Positions 19,229 through 28,348 of a stretch of 64,000 bases of DNA are shown here, one piece after another (positions within the stretch are counted from its first letter, which is position 1; each line of letters begins with the position of its first letter). Both the position numbers and the translations under genes were made by a program. The DNA is from Corynebacterium tuberculostearicum (GTDB taxonomy: Bacteria; Actinomycetota; Actinomycetes; Mycobacteriales; Mycobacteriaceae), in assembly GCF_016894265.1 (NCBI RefSeq), contig NZ_CP069791.1, positions 1,426,001 through 1,490,000 of the forward strand, read 5' to 3'. The notes under the pieces are model-generated. The model searched no databases, was not told where the DNA came from, and worked only from the letters and a program-made list of their open reading frames with translations.

Positions 19229-21475
19229 ATGAGCGTTCAGAACTCCGTCGAGTTCAATATTGACGAGGACTTTGGCATTACCGAGGCCATTGCCACGCTA
19301 GACAATGGTGACTTTGGTACCCGCACCCTGCGCTTTGAAACCGGCCAGCTGGCCCGGCAGGCAGACGGCTCCGTGACCACCTACTTGGACGATGACACCA
19401 TGTTGCTGGCCACGACCACCGCGTCCAACCAGCCGCGCGAGGGATTTGATTTCTTCCCGTTGACTGTAGACGTAGAAGAGCGCATGTACGCGGCCGGCAA
19501 GATTCCAGGCTCCTTTTTCCGCCGTGAGGGCCGTCCTTCTTCTGAAGCCATCCTGGCATGCCGCCTTATCGACCGCCCGCTGCGCCCAACCTTTGTCAAG
19601 GGCTTGCGCAACGAGGTCCAGGTCGTTGTCACTGTGATGTCCCAGGATCCGGAAGAGTACTACGACGTCGTTGCTATCAACGGCGCTTCCGCCGCCACCC
19701 AGCTGTCCGGCTTGCCTGTTTCCGGCGCTGTCGGCGGTGTCCGCATGGCACTGATCGCTGATGATAAGCACCCCGAGGGCCAGTGGGTGGCCTTCCCGAA
19801 CCACGAGCAGCACGAGCGCGCTCTCTTTGAGATGGTCGTTGCCGGCCGCATTGTCAAAAAGGGCCGCAAGGACGACGTAGCCATCATGATGGTCGAGGCC
19901 GGTGCTGGCACCAACGTTGCTGAGCGCATTGCCGACGGCGCTCCTGCACCGCAGGAAGCAACCGTTGCTGAAGGCTTGGAAGCAGCAAAGCCATTCATTA
20001 AGACCTTGTGCGAAGCCCAGAACGGTCTCGCGGAGCGTGCCGCCAAGGAAACCCAGGAGTTCCCACTCTTCCCGGCGTACGGCGATGATGTCTTCGCGGC
20101 AGTGGAAAAGGCTGCTAGCAAGAAGCTAGAGAAGCTGCTGACCATCCCGGGCAAGCAGGAACGTGACGACGCCACCAATGAAAACATGGAGCAGGTCGAA
20201 GAAAAGCTCTTGGACCAGTTCGAGGACTTGGAAGAGGCCGATGCGTCTAAGCAGATTCGCGGCGCTTATAACGCTTTGATGAAGCAGATCGTACGCCAGA
20301 AGATCCTCTCCGAGGGCTTCCGTATCGATGGCCGTGGCGTTACCGATATCCGTGACCTCTCCGTTGAGGTGGACCTGGTTCCGCGTGCTCACGGTTCCTC
20401 CCTGTTCGAGCGCGGTGAGACCCAGATTCTGGGTGTTACCACCCTGGACATGCTCAAGATGGAGCAGCAGATTGACTCCCTGACCCCGGTGGAATCCAAG
20501 CGCTACATGCACCACTACAACTTCCCGCCATTCTCTACTGGCGAGACTGGCCGCGTGGGCTCCCCGAAGCGCCGCGAGATCGGCCACGGTGCATTGGCCG
20601 AGCGCGCTCTGCTTCCGGTCATCCCATCCCGCGAGGACTTCCCATACGCCATCCGCCAGGTCTCCGAAGCCTTGGGCTCCAATGGCTCTACCTCCATGGG
20701 CTCTGTATGTGCCTCCACCTTGTCCCTCTACAATGCCGGTGTTCCGCTGAAGGCTCCGGTAGCTGGCATCGCTATGGGCCTGGTTTCTGGCGAGGTAAAT
20801 GGCAAGGAGAAGTTTGTCGCCCTGACCGATATTCTCGGCGCCGAGGATGCCTTTGGCGATATGGACTTCAAGGTCGCCGGTACCTCTGAGTACATCACCG
20901 CCCTGCAGCTGGACACCAAGTTGGATGGCATCCCGTCCAAGGTCCTGGCCCAGGCACTGGAGCAGGCTCGCGATGCCCGCTCTACCATCCTGGAGACCAT
21001 GGCTGAGGTCATCGATACCCCGGACGAGATGTCTGGCCTTGCACCGAAGATCACCTCCGTGAAGATCCCGGTTAATAAGATCGGCGAGCTCATCGGACCA
21101 AAGGGCAAGACCATCAACCAGATTACCGAGGAAACTGGCGCCGATGTCTCCATCGAGGATGACGGAACCGTCTACGTTTCCGCTGCAACCGGTGAGGCTG
21201 CGGATGCTGCCATCGATAAGGTTAATTCCATTGCTAACCCGCAGCTGCCGAAGGTAGGAGAGCGCTTCCTAGGCACCGTGGTAAAGACCGTGCCGTTCGG
21301 CGCATTCGTTTCCTTGACCCCGGGTCGCGATGGCTTGATCCACATTTCCAACCTGGGTGGCGACGAGCGCATCGAGAAGGTAGAAGACGTCATCAACGTT
21401 GGCGATAAGGTTCAGGTAGAAATCGCGGATATCGATAACCGCGGCAAGATTTCCCTGGTTCCGGTTGAGGACTAA
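19229..21475 (+). CDS. pnp: Polyribonucleotide nucleotidyltransferase (PNPase)
   Basis: 748 residues. Two RNase PH domains with a helical linker, a KH domain (about 610-670, with [16 protein letters not shown]) and an S1 domain (about 680-748, [15 protein letters not shown]). It degrades RNA phosphorolytically from the 3' end and in actinobacteria also adds 3' tails. The [25 protein letters not shown] segment is highly conserved. The ATG follows an AAGGAG RBS. It ends at a strong terminator. Confidence 0.97.
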   Translation: MSVQNSVEFNIDEDFGITEAIATLDNGDFGTRTLRFETGQLARQADGSVTTYLDDDTMLLATTTASNQPREGFDFFPLTVDVEERMYAAGKIPGSFFRREGRPSSEAILACRLIDRPLRPTFVKGLRNEVQVVVTVMSQDPEEYYDVVAINGASAATQLSGLPVSGAVGGVRMALIADDKHPEGQWVAFPNHEQHERALFEMVVAGRIVKKGRKDDVAIMMVEAGAGTNVAERIADGAPAPQEATVAEGLEAAKPFIKTLCEAQNGLAERAAKETQEFPLFPAYGDDVFAAVEKAASKKLEKLLTIPGKQERDDATNENMEQVEEKLLDQFEDLEEADASKQIRGAYNALMKQIVRQKILSEGFRIDGRGVTDIRDLSVEVDLVPRAHGSSLFERGETQILGVTTLDMLKMEQQIDSLTPVESKRYMHHYNFPPFSTGETGRVGSPKRREIGHGALAERALLPVIPSREDFPYAIRQVSEALGSNGSTSMGSVCASTLSLYNAGVPLKAPVAGIAMGLVSGEVNGKEKFVALTDILGAEDAFGDMDFKVAGTSEYITALQLDTKLDGIPSKVLAQALEQARDARSTILETMAEVIDTPDEMSGLAPKITSVKIPVNKIGELIGPKGKTINQITEETGADVSIEDDGTVYVSAATGEAADAAIDKVNSIANPQLPKVGERFLGTVVKTVPFGAFVSLTPGRDGLIHISNLGGDERIEKVEDVINVGDKVQVEIADIDNRGKISLVPVED

Positions 21476-21491
21476 TCCCTAAACCCAAAAG

Positions 21492-21535
21492 AAGGGCTCT
21501 GCCTTCCAGCTCACTCGCTGGAAGGCAGAGCCTTT
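21492..21535. terminator. Bidirectional terminator after pnp
   Basis: GGCTCTGCCTTCCAGC (21495-21510) pairs perfectly with 21517-21532, with AA-rich and TTTCTT ends. It serves pnp and the convergent lipoprotein gene. Confidence 0.88.
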
Positions 21536-21574
21536 CTTCGTAGGTGTGCACCATCCAGGGGCGCCGGCACAACC

Positions 21575-22282
21575 TTAGTTCTGGAAGTCGATGACCACGC
21601 GCGATGGGTCATTCAGATACGTCACGGAGTAGGCAGTCTTCTTCTCTAGACCGATAATGAGCTGGGTTTGCGCCTCAAAGGTGGTGGTGTAGTTGACTGC
21701 GCTAACCACCCCGGCACCAGGGGTAGTGCCTGGCTGCATGTACTTTTCTTTTAACTCTGGGGTAGAAGGCCACGGCGTTCCCTCAATGCCGAGGTTGAGG
21801 AAGGTATTTCCTTTGACCTCGACTGGTTTTCCGGATGCCTGTTGGGCAGGGCTATCGGTATAGGAAGTAAACCACCCCGGTTCACCTTCGCCCTCCAGGT
21901 CGATGACGACGCGGGTGAAGCCATCGTGTGCTCCCACTCGCACGCCCGTGGGAATGAGGTTTCCGAGCCCCTCCGGCATGTGCTGTTGGTCCTCGAGAGA
22001 GGCCGTGCCCATACCGGCGAATGCCAGTGGGGCTGAGTCCTGGGGGAGCTTCTGCTTTTCTGCATCCGCTGCCGAGGTACTGCGCGGGGCAGAAGTAGCG
22101 GCGGGGGTAGCGGAGCTGGTTGGAGCATCAGCCGTGTCGGTAGTTGACTGAACCTCACTAAATGCCGGTGCGCCTGCTTGCGTAGCGTCCTCATCGGAAC
22201 AAGCGGCAAGTGCTAACGCGCATCCTGCACTGATGGCCACGGCGATAGTGCGAGAGAAAATTGAGGGAGACATATTCATCAC
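21575..22282 (-). CDS. Lipoprotein with AMIN-like domain
   Basis: 235 residues. The signal peptide ends in the lipobox LAAC near residue 27; a Thr/Ala/Ser-rich linker (about 30-80) follows. The C-terminal 140 residues (VRVGAHDGFTRVVIDLEGEGEPGW and TAYSVTYLNDPSRVVIDF) resemble the AMIN-like domain of actinobacterial exported proteins, related to the peptidoglycan-targeting AMIN domain. It is likely anchored to the outer face of the membrane. The start is ATG at 22282 or 22276; GAAGGAAG lies upstream. Confidence 0.72.
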   Translation of the reverse strand: MMNMSPSIFSRTIAVAISAGCALALAACSDEDATQAGAPAFSEVQSTTDTADAPTSSATPAATSAPRSTSAADAEKQKLPQDSAPLAFAGMGTASLEDQQHMPEGLGNLIPTGVRVGAHDGFTRVVIDLEGEGEPGWFTSYTDSPAQQASGKPVEVKGNTFLNLGIEGTPWPSTPELKEKYMQPGTTPGAGVVSAVNYTTTFEAQTQLIIGLEKKTAYSVTYLNDPSRVVIDFQN

Positions 22283-22388
22283 TTCCTTCGTGCTTACCGT
22301 GTCGTTACACCCATTCTACTGGGGCAGATGGGACAAGCATTAGGAAGTGATGCAATTGTTAATCCGTGTGATGAGGGGAGGGGGGCGG

Positions 22389-22778
22389 CTACTTCTTCAG
22401 TTCCACGAGCTGAATAAGGTTGCCCACGGTGTCATCGAATACAGCGATGATGGACGGGCCAACATCGGTGGGCTCCATGGTGAACTTCACGCCCTTGTCA
22501 CTGAGCTCTTTATATTCGCTCTCCACATCGGCGGACAGGAACTGCGTGACCGGAATACCGTCAGCCTTGAGTGCTGCGGCGTAGTCTTTGGCGGCGGGGT
22601 GGCCCGTCGGTTCCAGAAGCAGCTCGGTATCTCCCTCACCTTCAGCATTGGTGACGGTGAGCCAACGGAAATCGCCGTGAGTTACGTCATCCTTGACTCG
22701 GAAGCCAAGGGTATTGACGTAAAAATCGTGAGCGCGGGCAACGTCGTCTACAGGAACGGAAGCGATATAGATCTGCAT
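22389..22778 (-). CDS. VOC family (glyoxalase/bleomycin-resistance type) protein
   Basis: 129 residues. Two beta-alpha-beta-beta-beta repeats are visible: MQIYIASVPVDDVARAHDFYVNTLGF at the start and the closing FDDTVGNLIQLVEL. VOC proteins bind a metal and act on very different substrates, so no specific reaction is assigned. The start at 22778 is preferred over the ATG at 22787 because TAGGAT (22791-22786) overlaps the latter and lies 7 bases before the former. A run of nine G lies upstream. Confidence 0.82.
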   Translation of the reverse strand: MQIYIASVPVDDVARAHDFYVNTLGFRVKDDVTHGDFRWLTVTNAEGEGDTELLLEPTGHPAAKDYAAALKADGIPVTQFLSADVESEYKELSDKGVKFTMEPTDVGPSIIAVFDDTVGNLIQLVELKK

Positions 22779-22785
22779 GCCCGCC

Positions 22786-22814
22786 ATCCTAGTGAGAGTG
22801 AGGGGGGGGGCATC
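22786..22814 (-). promoter_or_regulatory. VOC-gene leaderless promoter with a G9/C9 tract near -35
   Basis: The minus-strand -10 TAGGAT spans 22791-22786. The homopolymer of nine (G on the plus strand, 22802-22810) covers the spacer next to where a -35 box would lie (about 22809-22814). Slippage there would alter promoter spacing. Confidence 0.4.
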
Positions 22815-22876
22815 GTCGGAGAGTGCAAGTCCGTTCCAAGGAAGGCGAGGAATTGTGCAACCCCCATGCGCGTTAG

Positions 22877-23671
<795 letters not shown>

Positions 23672-23674
23672 GCC

Positions 23675-24421
23675 ATGGCTAAAGCAAGTGAGCTAGACAT
23701 TCAGCTCATTGCCGCAACGCAGTTCCACGCCCCGCAGGGCGTGGAGTGGCACGCGGATGACTCGGCCTCTGATGGGGAAGCACTTGTCGAGTTCGCTGGA
23801 CGGGCCTGCTACGAGTCTTTTGATAAGCCAAATCCCCGGACAGCAACCAATGAAGCCTACCTGCACCACATCATGGAGGTAGGCCATACTGCGTTGCTCG
23901 AGCATGCCACGGCCACGATGTACATCACGGGGCTGTCGCGGTCGGCGAGCCATGAGCTCGTGCGCCACCGGCACTTTTCTTTCTCGCAGCTCTCCCAGCG
24001 CTTTGTTCACCCAGAAGAGACCGAAGTAGTCCTACCAAAACTGGTGGCCGAAGACGAGCAACTAAGTCGATTGGTCATGCAGGCGGTTGATGAGACCCGC
24101 TTTGTCTACGATGAACTGCTTAGCGCACTAGAAGAGAAGCTGGATGAGCCCAACGCTCTCCTGCGCAAAAAGCAGGCCCGTCAGGCGGCGCGTGCTGTGT
24201 TGCCAAACGCCACAGAAACGCGCATCGTTGTCACTGGCAACTATCGTGCGTGGCGGCATTTTATTAGTGCACGGGCCGCCGAGCAGGCGGACGAGGAACT
24301 CCGCCACGTTGCGGTAGAGTGCCTGAAACTGCTGCAAAGCAAGGCTCCAGTGCTCTTTGATGATTTCAATATCACCACTCTTGCTGATGGGACCCAGATG
24401 GCGGCAAGCCCCTACGCCTAA
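23675..24421 (+). CDS. thyX: FAD-dependent thymidylate synthase
   Basis: 248 residues. The ThyX signature RHRxxSxSQxSxR is exact ([13 protein letters not shown], about 97-109). ThyX methylates dUMP using methylenetetrahydrofolate with FAD and NADPH. It is placed between dapB and dapA, 3 bases after dapB, as in C. glutamicum and mycobacteria. Confidence 0.97.
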   Translation: MAKASELDIQLIAATQFHAPQGVEWHADDSASDGEALVEFAGRACYESFDKPNPRTATNEAYLHHIMEVGHTALLEHATATMYITGLSRSASHELVRHRHFSFSQLSQRFVHPEETEVVLPKLVAEDEQLSRLVMQAVDETRFVYDELLSALEEKLDEPNALLRKKQARQAARAVLPNATETRIVVTGNYRAWRHFISARAAEQADEELRHVAVECLKLLQSKAPVLFDDFNITTLADGTQMAASPYA

Positions 24422-24477
24422 CACGCGCGAGACCCCGATGCGGCTAATTGCAAGCCAAAAGGGTAATCTTGACGGCT

Positions 24478-25386
24478 ATGAGCACAGGTATGACAGCAAA
24501 GACTGGCGTCGACACCTTTGGACGCATCGGCATCGCCATGGTCACCCCGTTTGACCGTGACGGTGCGCTGGACGTTGCAGCAGGTCGTCGCCTAGCAGCT
24601 CATCTCGTTGACAATGGCGTTGATTCGCTCATCCTTGGTGGAACCACCGGCGAATCACCGACCACTTCAGTTGAAGAGAAGCTGGAGCTGCTCAAAGCCG
24701 TAAAGGAAGAAGTAGGAGACCGCGCAAAGCTTTGCGCCGGTGCCGGAACGAATGACACCGCATCCTCCATTAAGCTGGCTCAGGCCACCGCTGAAGCGGG
24801 GGCAGACAGCTTGCTAGTGGTAACTCCCTACTACTCCAAGCCTTCACAAAAGGGCGTTTACGAGCACTTTGCCGCAGTCGCGCAAGCCACGGATCTACCG
24901 ATCTGTGTCTATGACATCCCTGGCCGCTCGGGCATCCCAGTGGCGCCGGATACCCTCCGCCGCCTTGCGGATTTGCCGACCATCCAAGCCGTAAAGGACG
25001 CCAAGGGCGACCTTCCTGCGGCCGCAGAACTCATCCAAGAAACCGGTTTGGCTTGGTATTCCGGTGATGATCCGATCAACCTGCCGTGGCTTTCCCTCGG
25101 CGCATCTGGTTTCATCTCCGTTATCGGCCATGTTGCACCGCGTGCCTTGGTAGAACTTTATGAAGCTTTCGACGCGGGCGATATGGCCCGCGCCCGAGAA
25201 ATCAATGTCACTACGCTCCTTCCGCTAACCCATGCACAAGCTCGGTTGGGTGGAGCGACGTTTGCAAAGGAAGCCCTGCGCCTGCAGGGCATCGAAGTTG
25301 GCGATACCCGTCTTCCTATCACCGCTGCGAGCGGGGAGGAACGCGAGGAACTTCGCCGTGATCTGGAACAATCTGGAGTCCTCTAA
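24478..25386 (+). CDS. dapA: 4-hydroxy-tetrahydrodipicolinate synthase
   Basis: 302 residues. DapA condenses pyruvate with aspartate semialdehyde, the first committed step to lysine and diaminopimelate. GGTTGESPT lies near residue 55, VYDIPGRSG near 143, and the Schiff-base Lys in QAVKDAKGD near 172. The start ATG at 24478 ([15 protein letters not shown]) matches the C. glutamicum protein; TAATCT (24464-24469) ends 8 bases before it, so dapA has its own, probably leaderless, promoter within the cluster. Confidence 0.97.
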   Translation: MSTGMTAKTGVDTFGRIGIAMVTPFDRDGALDVAAGRRLAAHLVDNGVDSLILGGTTGESPTTSVEEKLELLKAVKEEVGDRAKLCAGAGTNDTASSIKLAQATAEAGADSLLVVTPYYSKPSQKGVYEHFAAVAQATDLPICVYDIPGRSGIPVAPDTLRRLADLPTIQAVKDAKGDLPAAAELIQETGLAWYSGDDPINLPWLSLGASGFISVIGHVAPRALVELYEAFDAGDMARAREINVTTLLPLTHAQARLGGATFAKEALRLQGIEVGDTRLPITAASGEEREELRRDLEQSGVL

Positions 25387-25388
25387 GA

Positions 25389-27524
25389 ATGAATGAACCC
25401 CGTAACCGTTCCCGCAAGGTGACCCGCAAGGCGGGCCCACCGGCGGAAAACGAAACCGCCTCCAACGAGGCGGCTTCGCCAGTTTTCCAAGCCCCAGCAA
25501 CTGACGCGGGCAATTCCGCTCAGGGCGACAAGGATAATTCTGGCAAGAAGAATTCTTCCGACAACAACAACGAAGGTGGCGGCAACAACCGTCGCTCCCG
25601 TTCCCGTGGCAGCCGCGGCCGTGGCCGTGGTGGCAACGGCAATGGCAATGGCAATAACCACGGTGGAAACAATAACCACGGCGGCAAGAACGGCAATGGA
25701 AACGGAAAGAACGGCAACGGTAAGGGCCGCGGCCGCAACAACCGTGGCCGCCGCAACGTGCCCAAGTCTATGCAGGGCGCGGATCTGACCAAGCGCCTGC
25801 CGGAGCCACCGAAGCAGCCAAAGGATGCCCTGCGTATTTACGCTCTGGGCGGTATCTCGGAGATCGGCCGCAATATGACCGTCTTCGAGTACGGCGATGA
25901 CCTCATCATCATTGACTGTGGTGTGCTCTTCCCATCCTCTGGTGAGCCAGGCGTGGACCTCATCCTGCCTGACTTCGGCCCTATCGAGAAGAAGATCCAC
26001 AAGGTCAAGGCCCTCGTCGTTACTCACGCGCACGAGGACCACATCGGCGCTATCCCGTGGCTGCTCAAGCTGCGTCCGGATATCCCCATCGTTGCTTCCC
26101 GCTTCACCATCGCGCTTATTGCTGCAAAGTGTAAGGAGCACCGCCAGAAGCCGAAGTTCGTCGAGGTTAATGAAAAGTCCGACGTAACCTACGGTCCGTT
26201 CCGCGTGCGCTTCTGGGCCGTCAATCACTCCGTGCCGGATGCCCTGGGCATCATGCTGGGCACCCCAGCCGGCAATATCATCCACACCGGTGACATCAAG
26301 CTGGACCAAACCCCGCTGGATAATCGTCCAACGGATCTCCCCGCTCTGTCCCGCTATGGTGATGAGGGCGTTGACCTCATGCTGTGCGATTCCACCAACG
26401 CTACGGTCCCTGGTGTATCGGCATCTGAGGGCGATATTCCTGCCAACTTCAAGCGGCTCGTCGCCGGCGCTAAGCAGCGCGTAATCTTGGCGTCCTTCGC
26501 CTCCAACGTTTACCGTGTCCAGGCAGCTATCGACGCCGCTGTGGCAAACGGCCGCAAGGTGGCCTTCAATGGCCGTTCGATGATGCGCAACATGGAAATC
26601 GCAGAGAAGATGGGCTTCTTGAAGGTTCCACGCGGCACCATCATCCCCATCGATGAGGCTGCCAAGATGGCTCCGCATAAGACCATGCTGATTACCACCG
26701 GTACGCAGGGTGAGCCAATGGCAGCTCTGTCGCGTATGGCCCGCCGCGAGCACCGCCAGATTACCGTCCGCGATGGCGATACCATCATCTTCTCTTCCTC
26801 GCTCATTCCGGGCAACGAAGAGGCCGTCTACGGCGTCATCAACATGCTGTCCCAGATCGGTGCCAACGTTGTTACCAACCAGGATGTAAAGGTGCACGCC
26901 TCCGGTCACGGTTACGCTGGCGAACTGCTCTTCCTGTACAACGCAGCGCGCCCGCGCAACGCTATGCCGGTACACGGCGAGTGGCGCCACCTGCGCGCCA
27001 ATAAGGAACTGGCTATCTCCACCGGTGTGGATCGCGACCGTACGGTGCTGGCACAAAACGGCGTCGTCGTGGACCTGCGCAAGGGTCGCGCCGAGGTCGT
27101 AGGCCAGATGCAGGTGGGCAACCTGTACGTCGACGGCGTGTCTATGGGTGACGTGGACGCTGACACCTTGGCTGATCGCACCAACCTGGGTACCGGCGGC
27201 GTGGTTTCTATCACCTGTGTGATTGATAACCGCACCTCGCGCCTGCTGGAGCACCCAACGGTATCTACCACAGGCTTCTCCGATGATGACCGCGGCATCG
27301 TGCCGGAGGTTGCGGAGATGGTGGAAAACACCATGAACGATCTCGCCGCTGAAGGCGAGAATGATACTTACCGCATGGTGCAGAAGCTGCGCCGTAAGGT
27401 ATCCAAGCTCATGGATTCCAAGTACAAGCGCGAGCCGGTCATTCTGCCGACCATCGTGCCGACGAATTCCGGTCCTTTGGTTACCGATGAAGAAGACGTT
27501 GACGCTTCTCGCGAGTCCCTGTAA
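25389..27524 (+). CDS. rnj: Ribonuclease J
   Basis: 711 residues. After a disordered N-terminal arm of about 135 residues, very rich in Asn, Gly, Arg and Lys, comes a metallo-beta-lactamase/beta-CASP nuclease: the metal-binding HAHEDH motif is near residues 212-217, and HSVPDA and the beta-CASP core follow. Actinobacterial RNase J is an endo- and 5'-exoribonuclease for rRNA maturation and mRNA decay. The Asn/Gly/Arg-rich arm could bind RNA or drive condensates (inference). It begins 2 bases after dapA. Confidence 0.95.
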   Translation: MNEPRNRSRKVTRKAGPPAENETASNEAASPVFQAPATDAGNSAQGDKDNSGKKNSSDNNNEGGGNNRRSRSRGSRGRGRGGNGNGNGNNHGGNNNHGGKNGNGNGKNGNGKGRGRNNRGRRNVPKSMQGADLTKRLPEPPKQPKDALRIYALGGISEIGRNMTVFEYGDDLIIIDCGVLFPSSGEPGVDLILPDFGPIEKKIHKVKALVVTHAHEDHIGAIPWLLKLRPDIPIVASRFTIALIAAKCKEHRQKPKFVEVNEKSDVTYGPFRVRFWAVNHSVPDALGIMLGTPAGNIIHTGDIKLDQTPLDNRPTDLPALSRYGDEGVDLMLCDSTNATVPGVSASEGDIPANFKRLVAGAKQRVILASFASNVYRVQAAIDAAVANGRKVAFNGRSMMRNMEIAEKMGFLKVPRGTIIPIDEAAKMAPHKTMLITTGTQGEPMAALSRMARREHRQITVRDGDTIIFSSSLIPGNEEAVYGVINMLSQIGANVVTNQDVKVHASGHGYAGELLFLYNAARPRNAMPVHGEWRHLRANKELAISTGVDRDRTVLAQNGVVVDLRKGRAEVVGQMQVGNLYVDGVSMGDVDADTLADRTNLGTGGVVSITCVIDNRTSRLLEHPTVSTTGFSDDDRGIVPEVAEMVENTMNDLAAEGENDTYRMVQKLRRKVSKLMDSKYKREPVILPTIVPTNSGPLVTDEEDVDASRESL

Positions 27525-27555
27525 ATAGCACGGGTACCTCGCGCTAAGCGAAAGC

Positions 27556-27594
27556 AAGCCCCAGCATGCCAGCTAGCTCGGTATGCTGGGGCTT
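27556..27594 (+). terminator. rnj terminator overlapping the next gene's -10 box
   Basis: AAGCCCCAGCATGCC (27556-27570) pairs with GGTATGCTGGGGCTT (27580-27594), one wobble pair. The 3' arm contains TATGCT (27582-27587), which is the likely -10 box of the following leaderless gene, and the arm ends exactly at that gene's ATG. A T-rich segment follows. Confidence 0.65.
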
Positions 27595-28218
27595 ATGTCG
27601 TTTTCTTCTGCTGAGCGCGCCAAAATGGTAGCGCTATTTCATAAGCTTGGTCCCGATGCCCCTACCTTGTGCGAGGGCTGGACAACCCGGGACTTGGCCG
27701 TACATTTGTGGGTGCGGGAAAACCGCCCCGATGCCGCCGCCGGCATCTTCGTCAACGCGCTGTCCGGCCGGCTGGAAAAGGAATCACGTAAGGTGGCCGA
27801 CCGCGACTTTGATGAGTTGGTTGATGACTGGGGGAGGGGACCAGCTGCCTATAACCCCGTCCGGTTCGTGGATGCACAGCAAAACTTTGTGGAGCACTTT
27901 GTTCACCACGAGGATATTCGCCGGGCTAATGGCATGGGCCCGCGCGACTTTTCGGCTCGCATCAAGCAGCAGATGCATAGCTATCTAAAGCTCTTGGCTA
28001 AGGTGGCCCTGCGCAAATCTGAACGTCCGGTGATTCTGCAGCCGGAAGGATTGCCGCGAATCGTTGCCGCAGATACCCATGGCGTGGCGGATAAGGGCGA
28101 TGCCGTGGTCCGCGTTTCGGGCGAGGTAGGCGAGCTCATCCTCTGGTCCTTCGGGCGTGATGCTGCTGAAGTCAAGGTTGAAGGTGATGCCGGCGCCATC
28201 GTAAAGTCAATTCTCTAA
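27595..28218 (+). CDS. TIGR03085-type protein (DinB/mycothiol-dependent isomerase N-terminal fold)
   Basis: 207 residues from ATG at 27595. The N-terminal helical bundle with LCEGWTTRDLAVHLWVREN and later FVHHEDIRRANGM has the His residues of the metal-binding DinB-like fold shared with mycothiol-dependent maleylpyruvate isomerase; a small C-terminal domain follows. Function unknown, possibly thiol-dependent. I prefer the second Met because TATGCT overlaps the first ATG (27583) and lies 7 bases before 27595. Confidence 0.72.
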   Translation: MSFSSAERAKMVALFHKLGPDAPTLCEGWTTRDLAVHLWVRENRPDAAAGIFVNALSGRLEKESRKVADRDFDELVDDWGRGPAAYNPVRFVDAQQNFVEHFVHHEDIRRANGMGPRDFSARIKQQMHSYLKLLAKVALRKSERPVILQPEGLPRIVAADTHGVADKGDAVVRVSGEVGELILWSFGRDAAEVKVEGDAGAIVKSIL

Positions 28219-28336
28219 TCTTGTTTTAGTTGCAGTTTCTTAGCTTTTGGGTGCGTGGGAAGCGTTCTCCGTGAGATTGTGGGGCCAGACGTTAGGGAAA
28301 CGCGTGTGGTTAATGTGATTTATGGGGTGGCGCGGT

Positions 28337-28348
28337 TAAGGTAGAGGC
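28337..28348 (+). promoter_or_regulatory. Leaderless promoter of ftsK
   Basis: TAAGGT (28337-28342) followed by 6 bases and the ftsK ATG at 28349. The rest of the gap from 28219 shows no gene. Confidence 0.5.

Noticed and set aside
25383..27557. 724-codon open frame on the minus strand opposite rnj
   Set aside because: It mirrors the rnj gene codon for codon, as expected from high G+C at third positions. The plus-strand protein is clearly RNase J.
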